Positions 60,001-64,000 of a stretch of 64,000 bases of DNA are shown here, one piece after another (the first letter of the stretch is position 1; every line of letters begins with the position of its first letter). The notes beneath the pieces are model-generated. The model was not told the DNA's origin. It worked only from the letters and a program-made list of their open reading frames with translations, and did no database searches. The stretch comes from Girardinichthys multiradiatus (Eukaryota; Chordata; Actinopteri; Cyprinodontiformes; Goodeidae), in assembly GCF_021462225.1 (NCBI RefSeq), contig NC_061815.1, positions 47,095,873-47,159,872 on the forward strand, given 5' to 3'. The position numbers were made by a program, and so were the translations under genes.

Positions 60001-63000
60001 TATTGTCCGCAGCAGAGGTGACTCTTGGTCTTCCTTTCCTGGGGCGGTCCTCATGTGAGCCAGTTTCTTTGTAGCGCTTGATGGTTTTTGCGATTGCACT
60101 TGGGGACACTTTCAAAGTTTTCCCAATTGTTCGGACTGACTGACCTTCATTTCTTAAAGTAATGATGGTCACTCGTTTTTCTTTACTTAGGTGCTTTTTT
60201 CTTGCCATAATACACATTCTAACAGTCTATTCAGTAGGACTATCAGCTGTGTACTGTATCCACCTCCTGCACAACACAACTGATGGTCCCAACCCCATTT
60301 ATAAGGCTTGAAATCCCACTTATTAAAACCTGACAGGGCACACCAGTGAAGTGAAAACCATTTCAGGTGACTACCTCTTGAAGCTTATTAACAGAATGCC
60401 AAGAGTGTGCGGAGCAGTAATCAAAGCAAAAGGTGGCTACTTTGAAGAACCTAGAATATAAGACATATTTTCAGTTGTTTCACACTTTTTTGTTCATTAT
60501 ATAATTCCACATGTGTTAATTCATAGTTTTGATGCCTTCAGTGTGAAGCTACAATATTCAGTCATGAAAATAAAGAAAACTCTTTGATTGAGAAGGTGTG
60601 TCCAAACCTTTGGTCTGTACTGTAGATGGCTTCTTTTTTTATTCCCGTCTAAAACCACCTGGCTTCTTTGTCCAAAATATGTACATTGCTGTCTTCAAAG
60701 GAGTGCAGCTGGATCATTATAAATATTGTGGCTAATTTAATGTGACATTTTGTTGGGTTATATTCTTTTACTTGCCCAAATAAACAATTATTTCAATGTG
60801 ACACCATTTTGTAACATAAATAAAAAACAACTACGTACTGAGCACCTGGCCTACATACTCATGTAAAAGTACAGCTTTTTTTTGAAGAATGACTCATACT
60901 TAACTAAGCAGATGTAATATTTTACTTTCAACTCAATATTTGCTTTACCTTGTATTTTTTATGCCGGAAGAAATATTTTAACTGGGTTAAGATACAGTGC
61001 CATAAGAGTGCTTTAATGTTACATTACAATTTATCTCTGTTCTGTTAAGTTATTATAGTGAAGATTTATACTTAAAGTAATTTGGAGCTGAATGCATGTA
61101 ACTGAAAAACATATATAGGGCACTAAAGAATACTATGATTGCAATGTGATTATCTTTTAAATGTAATTTTGTTTCCCATAGAAAGTACTCCTGGCTTGGT
61201 GTCTAGCTCAGGACCTGGAGCTATTCCTGCCATTAACTGTATTGTTTGTTTCTGTTGAAGTAACTGAGGTCCATTCATTTAATGTATTGTACGTAAATGT
61301 AATGTATTGACTAAACTTGATAAAATATTTTTTTGGCAATTGCAAAAATAAGCTTTTGTGACAGTGGAACAGTGGAATAAATACAGTCAAGAGAGATAAC
61401 TGGCCTTTAGGTCCAGATGTTAGAAGAAACAAAACAATGTCGATTATTTTCCTTTCATGAGATTTAGCAATAAAAAAAAGTTGTGGAAAGCCTCATCTTA
61501 GAAAAAAAAAACAAAAAACCCTAAAGTATTAGTAAGAAGGATAAAAGGAAGAAAGGAAAGAGCAGTGTATTATCTGCATTCTATCTGGCTAAGTTAATAT
61601 CTTACAAAGTCTCAAAGTCAAACCCAAACAGCTGGATTTATTTAGGAATTAGCCTGAAGCATTTACAGTCTAGACAAAGAAGGTATGTCTGATGTTAAAA
61701 TAACAGTGTTAGCGGTCACATTTTACTGACAACCTATTTCTTTCCCTCAAATATCCAGTAAAGAAAAATAAAAGCTTCAGTTACTCACTTGTTATTTGCA
61801 GTCTACCATTTCTGGTGTAGTTAGGACAAAAGAAAATGTCACAGTGATCTTGAGATATGACCAACTGTTTAGGTAGTTCACTCTTTAATCTAAAGCGACT
61901 ACTGCAAAATTTAGGGAAATTTCCCTCATTGTGTTCTGGAGAATCCAAACAGACATTATGTTGCCTCAGGCTATCAACGTTACTGCTAGAGGAGCATAAA
62001 GATTTCACAGGTCCCTGGTAGAGGAGATGTTAAAACTCATGGGGCCTTTATCAGCTTTGTACAGGCAACACCAAGGCACAGAAAATGAAAGGAATCTACA
62101 GGGGGGATGCTGTGAAAATAAATACAAGAGGGCACCGTTCAAAATTCAAGAGGGAGACAAGATCTAAAGTAAAAGGTATGGATCTGCAGGCACACAGCAC
62201 TTCTGTGCTTATAAGCCAGTAATATAAAAACAACTGAAGAGGAGTGGTGCCTTCTAATCAGAAGCCAACAAAAAATACCCAGCCAAAAAGTAAAACAATT
62301 TTCATTTGATTGCTGTAATACTGAGATAGAGCTAAACATGTTCAATATATAGGAGCATTTGAGTGAATTACAATATTGTTGGAAAGGTAATTCAGGAAAT
62401 TAACTCGTATACATCCGCACACAGAGGAATACATTTCAAGTGTTTAATTCTGTTATTTCGATGAGTACAGCTTACAGCCAATGAAAACCCAAAATTAGAT
62501 GAGCTAGTGCCTTGGACATTTCTTATATTACATACGACCAATAAAACCAATTTTTTTTTCAAGATGGCATAACATTACATTATGCCATTCAGGATGTTTT
62601 CTGCTTCACTGCAGAGAGTCAGTCCCTTTCAGCTGCGCCATGATTCAGGGGTTGCCACAGCAAATCTTGCATACCGACTTGGCAGACTTCACTGTTGCAG
62701 GTACAGGAGGAACACTGAGCTTTTAAACTGTTGTAGTATCTCTACACTACAATTTAAAATCGAGACCCTCTCCAGTTAACACTACATGACCTATTTAGCT
62801 TCCTACCCTTACCTTTATATTGTGTTCTCATTACTTCCATGCTTGTTGAATGTTGTTTTTATGTATTCATATGTTTTAATGTGTTCATGTGTGCTCTCTT
62901 TAACAGCTTCCTGGCCAGATTAGGTCTGTACATAACATTTTACCTGGTAAACTGAAGGCTAAATAAAAAAATTAAAACTTGGGCTTCATAGAGCCACCTT

Positions 63001-64000
63001 CCGGCACGCCACACTGATGCAGTAACTCATGCAAAAGAAGCCTCGACCAAGTACTGAGTCTTGTTAAATACATGGTCATATTTTTTGTAAAATAACATTT
63101 TAGCATAAAAAAGCAATTTTTTATTGGTTCTACTTAATATTCCAATTTTCTGAAAAACTGCCTTTTGTCTTTTCAGTTGCTGTAAACCATAATGATCAAA
63201 ATGCAGAGAAATAAAGCCCTTAGATCTCATTCTGAGTGTAACTGATCCCTGATCATGAATGTCACTCATTTAAATGAATTCCTGAAAAACAATTTACTTG
63301 TACATGAAGTTTTAATTTACTGGGATGGATCTGTATGTATGAAAAAACTTGTCTTGTGATATATTTTTGCCACCTTTTCAAAGATTTATGGAGGTAAATA
63401 TTAAGTTAAATTGGTAAAAGCATCCGATACCATGAAAGTGCTTTTGTGTTGATAAAAGTAAAAAATGAAATAAAAATCTTTTCCCGTTAACTACACTGCA
63501 GAAAAAAACCATGAGCTCAGTAACAAACAGCAAAAGATTTAAAACAAAGGAACAAACTAACTTACCCCAACAAAGTAGACAATCTAAATGATCATATTCA
63601 GCCTCGAATTGACTACAAATGGGCTTCAATACAAAGCAGTCATGGGCTTGTTCAATGAAGCCTTCATTATAACTGCACTATCATTAACCACATCCTGAAA
63701 TCTTGTTCCTTTTTGCAGCACTCCCTCTGAATGTGCCAGTATCTTGATGTTCACACAGTTCTTTAAACACTCTCTCAATATTTTGATAATGCCCTTAAAA
63801 CTGGAGGTCACGATATGTGACGTGTCTTCATAAATGATCCTCAATCTAAAATGTTTTTTTCAGCCTTTTCTTTAAAGCATCTCTAACTTTGCTATTTTTT
63901 GTGTGTAAATATTTTTCTGTGCCACGAGGACATCAAAATAAGTGAGGAAATTACTTACAACTCTCCAAGCTTTTGGAGGACTGAGAATGCCTGTTCGTGT
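32633..64000 (-). CDS. rxfp1: Relaxin family peptide receptor 1 (LRR-containing GPCR), 3' eight coding exons
   Basis: Encodes the C-terminal part of the relaxin receptor, a plasma-membrane GPCR with an N-terminal LDLa module (off the right edge), a leucine-rich-repeat ectodomain and seven TM helices that signal mainly through Gs/cAMP. Eight minus-strand exons join in frame: four LRR exons (three of exactly 72 nt, phase 2, the LRR-GPCR hallmark), the cysteine hinge ([18 protein letters not shown]), TM1 to TM7, and NPILY at the end of TM7. The TM3 end reads EKY instead of DRY, as in RXFP1/2. The tail motif MWPLQE is shared with human RXFP1 and absent from RXFP2, and adjacency to etfdh fits the mammalian RXFP1 locus. 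The intracellular tail is longer than human and Gln/Thr/His-rich at its end. No stops or frameshifts were seen; introns reach 10.6 kb and are transposon-filled. Confidence 0.96.
33250..33720 (+). mobile_element. Tc1-like fossil, N-terminal half
   Basis: Plus-strand landmarks of a common teleost Tc1 family: CTGGAGGAGCTGCAAAGATC, AGGACAACTATTAGCAGTGC, GGGGAAGAAGGCGCTTGTGT and ATGGTGGTGGCTGCATCATG, in the expected order. Frames are broken. It lies just left of Tc1 copy B in the last rxfp1 intron. Confidence 0.7.
33788..35397 (-). mobile_element. Tc1-like (DD34E) transposon, copy B, 1610 bp
   Basis: Same family, length and orientation as copy A, with TA at 33786-33787 and 35398-35399 and terminal repeats of about 200 bp. 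Inserted in the last rxfp1 intron (33058-36445). Confidence 0.97.
34065..35069 (-). pseudogene. Tc1 transposase, copy B, one nonsense codon
   Basis: The 334-codon frame starts at a genuine ATG (35069-35067) and is open except for a TAG at codon 184 (34520-34518), where copies A and C have CAG (Gln). All three catalytic residues and both DNA-binding helices are otherwise present. The stop falls between the first and second catalytic Asp, so the product would be inactive. Confidence 0.93.
35430..35890 (+). mobile_element. Tc1-like fossil, C-terminal half
   Basis: Plus-strand pieces [20 protein letters not shown] and [20 protein letters not shown] are the end of a Tc1-like transposase with the catalytic Glu in STEHFW. 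Several stops. It appears to be a different family from the 33250-33720 fossil. Confidence 0.65.
36446..36664 (-). CDS. rxfp1: rxfp1 TM5-TM6 exon
   Basis: Acceptor CAACAG|GTCTCA and donor CCTG|GTAAAG. Encodes [20 protein letters not shown], the third intracellular loop [11 protein letters not shown], and TM6 with [11 protein letters not shown], ending at SLLQVEIPG. Confidence 0.97.
36893..36948. repeat. (GGAA)n/(GGAT)n compound microsatellite
   Basis: Tetranucleotide run with GGAA units changing to GGAT units, in the rxfp1 intron 230 bp upstream of the TM5-TM6 exon. Confidence 0.95.
37343..37753 (-). CDS. rxfp1: rxfp1 TM2-TM5 exon
   Basis: Acceptor TTGCAG|GTGCGG and donor CTTG|GTGAGG. 136 full codons including [20 protein letters not shown] (TM2 and first extracellular loop), [20 protein letters not shown] (TM3) and [15 protein letters not shown] (second extracellular loop, with the Cys that pairs to TM3). 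Confidence 0.97.
37857..38343 (-). mobile_element. LTR-retroelement remnant: LTR plus primer-binding site
   Basis: The minus strand at 37874-37857 reads TGGCGCCCGAACAGGGAC, an exact 18-nt complement to the 3' end of vertebrate tRNA-Lys3 as used by several retroviruses and LTR elements. The sequence on its 5' side (37879 to about 38343) is GC-richer than its surroundings and starts TGTTGACAG and ends CAACG, as expected of a decayed LTR. Nothing retroviral follows the site; the sequence runs at once towards an rxfp1 exon, so the body is deleted. No gag, pol or env trace was seen, and the family is unknown. Boundaries are approximate. Confidence 0.6.
38700..38945 (+). mobile_element. Tc1-like 3' end remnant
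   Basis: GAAACATGGTGGTGGCAGCA joined closely to an end fragment containing GATTCTACAAAGCATTAAAT and GGGGCTGAATAGAGATGTAC, landmarks of the same common Tc1 family with most of the DDE region deleted. Confidence 0.55.
39780..40175 (-). mobile_element. Tc1-like N-terminal fossil
   Basis: The plus strand shows GGATGGCCAAGTCTTGGTAG, TTTGCAGTTGGACCACCCTC, and TCCAAAGCTTGGGATATTAG, followed by TCCCTGACCTGTCTGCTGTC. These are the reversed helix-turn-helix coding region of a common teleost Tc1 family. No intact frame. Confidence 0.65.
41180..41760 (+). repeat. Interspersed repeat with LINE-like 3' end
   Basis: Ends in GAGCCTTGAGACAACATGTG and GTGCTATATAAATAAACTGAA, an end also present at 11983-12050. 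It contains GGAGGTTTCTTCCTGTTAAAAG and repeated TGCAAAGTCA/GTGACTG blocks (41500-41585). A further scrap, CCCATAGAAAGTACTCCTGG, occurs at 41308 and again at 61177. No coding frame; probably the 3' UTR of a LINE or a SINE derived from it. Confidence 0.6.
42164..42992 (-). mobile_element. hAT-type element, internally deleted
   Basis: Short inverted ends TAAGGATGGGTACC and TAGAGATGGGTACC (complement) enclose 829 bp rich in GGTACC/GTACCG-type motifs. The flanking 8-mers GTTATACC (42156-42163) and TTTACACC (42993-43000) agree at 6 of 8 positions, as expected for an aged hAT target duplication. Encloses a BED-finger frame (42480-42797) but no catalytic domain. Confidence 0.7.
42480..42797 (-). CDS. 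BED-type zinc-finger N-terminus of an hAT transposase
   Basis: 105 codons from an ATG at 42797. Residues 13-60 form a BED finger: an aromatic/basic lead ([15 protein letters not shown]), then C-x2-C in CNICDAKC, and [12 protein letters not shown] with His and Cys as the last ligands. A Ser/Thr/Ala-rich stretch follows and then a stop; the hAT catalytic domain and dimerisation region are missing. BED fingers bind transposon ends, so a short product could only bind DNA. Whether it is expressed is unknown. It is probably a non-functional remnant. Confidence 0.6.
   Translation of the reverse strand: MMSVAAGTVNKAWLDRKRSKVGLHFSKCDADYAGCNICDAKCKASGRNTSNLRKHLVKCKIFLRPEECTVFVSFRSTATTPAFSTASTPPSVSDSLSAASNMAGF
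43000..43340. mobile_element. Tc1-like terminal fragment
   Basis: TATTTTATTGGGATTTCATG and GACAGACCAACAGTGCATG followed by TCTGAAAAGTAGATAATTAT match the long terminal region of the common Tc1 family also seen at 33250 and 39780. No coding part. Confidence 0.55.
44100..44900. other. CpG-enriched block inside an rxfp1 intron
   Basis: Roughly two dozen CpG dinucleotides fall in 44330-44880, including GCGGCCGC (44379-44386), in an otherwise CpG-poor intron. A 92-codon minus-strand frame (44564-44842) has no ATG at its start and matches nothing I recognise. It could be an alternative promoter or non-coding exon, or a young GC-richer repeat. Confidence 0.4.
44338..44376. repeat. Short ATCA/GATG tandem tract
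   Basis: GATGGATGGATCGATCAATG followed by three ATCA units and ATCG, at the left border of the GC-richest part of the CpG block. Confidence 0.8.
45000..46118. other. AT-rich intron, clustered AATAATATTT motifs
   Basis: The decamer AATAATATTT or its complement recurs at about 45260, 45350, 45370, 45460 and 45475, with related ATATTAAATATTAAATAATA sequence near 45970. No coding content. A TCCATCCATCCA run sits at 46020-46033. Confidence 0.45.
46119..47388 (-). mobile_element. Tc1/mariner element of DD36E type, 1270 bp
   Basis: Flanked by TA (46117-46118; 47389-47390). Terminal inverted repeats of about 30 bp start CAGGGGTTGGACAATGAAAC, much shorter than in the other Tc1 elements here. Carries one transposase frame on the minus strand. 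The D-to-E spacing of 36 matches the family described as Incomer (DD36E). Lies in the rxfp1 intron between the hinge exon and the TM2-TM5 exon. Confidence 0.93.
46171..47216 (-). pseudogene. DD36E transposase, long open frame without an ATG
   Basis: A stop-free frame encodes at least 347 residues (46171-47214). [20 protein letters not shown] begins the helix-turn-helix region, followed by [24 protein letters not shown] (first Asp), [15 protein letters not shown] (second Asp) and [11 protein letters not shown] (Glu, 36 residues after the second Asp). The only upstream ATG (47216-47214) is in another frame, 2 nt out of register, so a small indel just after the start is the likely lesion. The DDE triad itself is intact. 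Confidence 0.85.
47480..48115 (+). mobile_element. Tc1-like fossil
   Basis: Plus-strand landmarks GTTGACAGTAAAGCACCCTG, TTTTTCCAGCATGACAAAGC (the QHD region), TCTGAACCCCATCCAGAACC and TGTGGTCAATCCTTCAAAAG follow the order of a Tc1 transposase 3' half. Full of stops. Confidence 0.6.
48410..48639 (-). CDS. rxfp1: rxfp1 hinge and TM1 exon
   Basis: Acceptor TTTTAG|CTATTT and donor TGCT|GTGAGT. Encodes [20 protein letters not shown] and [20 protein letters not shown], then TM1 ([18 protein letters not shown]) and the TM1-TM2 loop [11 protein letters not shown]. Nearly identical to human RXFP1. Confidence 0.97.
49500..51345. repeat. Compositionally extreme block, probably retroelement-derived, class unknown
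   Basis: The plus strand changes from purine-rich (49580-49680, G/A runs) to strongly C/A-rich (49860-51330; CCACCACCACC, CACCCCAC and CACACACCCA motifs) with few T. Stops are therefore rare on both strands, and a 220-codon minus-strand frame appears at 50133-50795, but its translation is Gly/Trp/Cys/Ser-rich and resembles no protein. The edges are sharp against AT-rich intron. I believe similar sequence is dispersed in fish genomes, possibly as a retroelement UTR, but cannot name it. Sits in the rxfp1 intron between the last LRR exon and the hinge exon, the latter ending at 48639. Confidence 0.55.
51741..51812 (-). CDS. rxfp1: rxfp1 last LRR exon (72 nt)
   Basis: Acceptor TCTCAG|GAGCAT and donor CACAT|GTAAGT. 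Encodes [20 protein letters not shown] then LTH, matching the human SLEGIEISNIQQRMF segment. The intron before it (51813-57490) is filled by a transposon nest. Confidence 0.95.
51925..52530. mobile_element. Scrambled RTE/Rex3-like fragment
   Basis: Minus-strand pieces read [13 protein letters not shown] then [20 protein letters not shown] (about 52330-52160), and [20 protein letters not shown] then [10 protein letters not shown] (about 52150-52050) and [16 protein letters not shown] (52040-51960). The plus strand reads [20 protein letters not shown] and [12 protein letters not shown] (52366-52476). So the catalytic-box segment is inverted relative to its flanks and displaced. Non-functional. 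Confidence 0.75.
52600..53226 (-). mobile_element. Old Tc1-like transposase, left part of a split element
   Basis: The plus strand shows ACCACCATGTTTGACTGTTG, GAGATGGGCCTTTCTGTTTT, TTGGAACTCTGCCATGAACT and, at the transposase start, TTCTTGAATTTCTTTAGGTC. Read on the minus strand the N-terminus begins [12 protein letters not shown] followed by a stop. The element is interrupted after 53226 by a LINE and resumes at about 56931. Confidence 0.7.
53595..55263 (-). mobile_element. Tc1-like (DD34E) transposon, copy C, 1669 bp
   Basis: Same family as copies A and B, flanked by TA (53593-53594; 55264-55265). The right tip is GGACCTA instead of GGACCTG. It is 59 bp longer than A and B because its right terminal repeat keeps a segment (55019-55077) that pairs with 53785-53845 of the left repeat; A and B lack it on the right. 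Confidence 0.96.
53872..54876 (-). pseudogene. Tc1 transposase, copy C, early nonsense codon
   Basis: 334-codon frame with a proper ATG (54876-54874). It is open except for TGA at codon 31 (54786-54784), where the other copies have CGA (Arg, within the first helix-turn-helix). The DDE triad with 34-residue spacing is intact. Confidence 0.93.
56931..57206 (-). mobile_element. Right part of the split old Tc1 element
   Basis: CTTCATATTGTCAGGAGGGG continues the element interrupted at 53226 (promoter side), and 57120-57206 is its terminal repeat, with TATTTAAATCATTTTCATGA and TGAGTGTGACAAAACAC ending CACTG|TA. Confidence 0.65.
57491..57562 (-). CDS. rxfp1: rxfp1 LRR exon (72 nt)
   Basis: Acceptor TTGCAG|AAACAT and donor TCTTT|GTAAGT. 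Encodes [20 protein letters not shown] then LKSL, matching the human LNLSYNPIQ repeat. Confidence 0.95.
58151..58222 (-). CDS. rxfp1: rxfp1 LRR exon (72 nt)
   Basis: Acceptor GCACAG|GGATTT and donor CAACT|GTGAGT. Encodes [20 protein letters not shown] then LLQL, one complete LRR. Exactly 72 nt, phase 2 on both sides. Confidence 0.95.
58993..60622 (-). mobile_element. Tc1/mariner element of DD38E type, 1630 bp
   Basis: Flanked by TA (58991-58992; 60623-60624). Terminal inverted repeats of about 227 bp start CAGTACAAACCAAAATTTTG and end next to GCACACTCTTGG. The transposase spacing of 38 residues between second Asp and Glu fits the family called Intruder (DD38E). Contains a 48-bp segment present at both ends in the same orientation (see transposase entry). 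In an rxfp1 LRR intron. Confidence 0.94.
59228..60217 (-). pseudogene. DD38E transposase with rearranged C-terminus
   Basis: 329 codons; the likely real start is the Met at codon 4 ([11 protein letters not shown], 60208). Order: helix-turn-helix (residues about 10-120, [20 protein letters not shown]), then [19 protein letters not shown] and [11 protein letters not shown]. The frame ends [14 protein letters not shown] and stop, because the last 48 bp before the terminal repeat (about 59219-59268) are inverted. The usual ending of the family ([12 protein letters not shown] type) is readable on the opposite strand there. The catalytic triad is intact, but the natural C-terminus is missing. Confidence 0.88.
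60623..62345. other. rxfp1 intron, nothing recognised apart from a small repeat scrap
   Basis: AT-rich. 61177-61196 (CCCATAGAAAGTACTCCTGG) is shared with the repeat at 41308. No exon-like frame with splice sites was seen. Confidence 0.45.
62350..63310 (+). mobile_element. Tc1-like remnant with internal replacement
   Basis: 62440-62560 (TACAGCTTACAGCCAATGAA, AAACCCAAAATTAGATGAGC, CCAATAAAACC) and 63120-63300 form decayed inverted terminal repeats. 63015-63055 encodes HAKEASTKY and stop, the Tc1 C-terminus, on the plus strand. The middle (about 62580-62990) is unrelated and unrecognised. Confidence 0.45.
63959..64000 (-). CDS. rxfp1: rxfp1 LRR exon, cut by the window edge
   Basis: Encodes [14 protein letters not shown] before the donor AGTT|GTAAGT. 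Ends in phase 2 (TT|G), which joins the next exon as LDLSNNRL. This is the end of one leucine-rich repeat; the rest is beyond the edge. Confidence 0.85.

Noticed and set aside
61240..61440. Possible extra rxfp1 exon in the long LRR intron
   Set aside because: The LRR exons at 63959 and 58151 already join in phase and match the human protein without a gap, so no exon is missing between them.

Overview
The window comes from a vertebrate nuclear genome, almost certainly a ray-finned (teleost-type) fish. It is AT-rich, its genes are split into short exons with canonical GT/AG splice sites, and its introns are packed with fish-type repeats: Tc1/mariner elements, L2-like and Rex3/RTE-like LINEs, a tRNA-derived SINE and an hAT fragment. 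There are no operons, CRISPR arrays or bacterial features.

Two real protein-coding genes are visible, both on the minus strand. (1) etfdh, the mitochondrial electron transfer flavoprotein-ubiquinone oxidoreductase, occupies 1293-16514. Twelve coding exons join in one frame over about 568 residues. The last exon, which carries three of the four Fe-S cysteines, lies beyond the left edge. (2) rxfp1, the relaxin-family LRR-containing GPCR, runs from 32633 to the right edge. Eight coding exons are present: four LRR exons, the hinge/TM1 exon, two exons for TM2-TM6, and the TM7/tail exon. The N-terminal LDLa module and earlier LRRs are off the right edge. The same gene pair in the same relative orientation is adjacent in mammals, so this is conserved synteny. 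Each exon-exon junction was checked for phase, and all join without frameshift.

Layout by region: 1-16.5 kb, etfdh with a SINE and a Rex3-like LINE in its introns. 16.5-18.2 kb, etfdh promoter region abutted by a 1.4-kb inverted-repeat (foldback) element carrying two perfect CRE octamers. 19.9-24.1 kb, two decayed LINEs head to tail. 25.3-26.9 kb, Tc1 copy A. 26.9-32.6 kb, intergenic sequence with old Tc1 remnants. 32.6-64 kb, rxfp1, whose introns hold Tc1 copy B, an LTR remnant with a tRNA-Lys primer-binding site, an hAT/BED fragment, a CpG-rich block, a DD36E Tc1 element, a compositionally odd 1.8-kb block, a scrambled RTE fragment, a four-level transposon nest containing Tc1 copy C, and a DD38E Tc1 element.

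The two genes have no direct functional link: one feeds electrons from fatty-acid and amino-acid oxidation to ubiquinone, the other is a cell-surface hormone receptor. I found no evidence of a new multi-gene system. The most notable observations are structural: three near-identical Tc1 copies each disabled by a different single base change, a 48-bp inversion that swaps the transposase C-terminus in the DD38E element, the foldback element beside the etfdh promoter, and the datable transposon nest in one rxfp1 intron.
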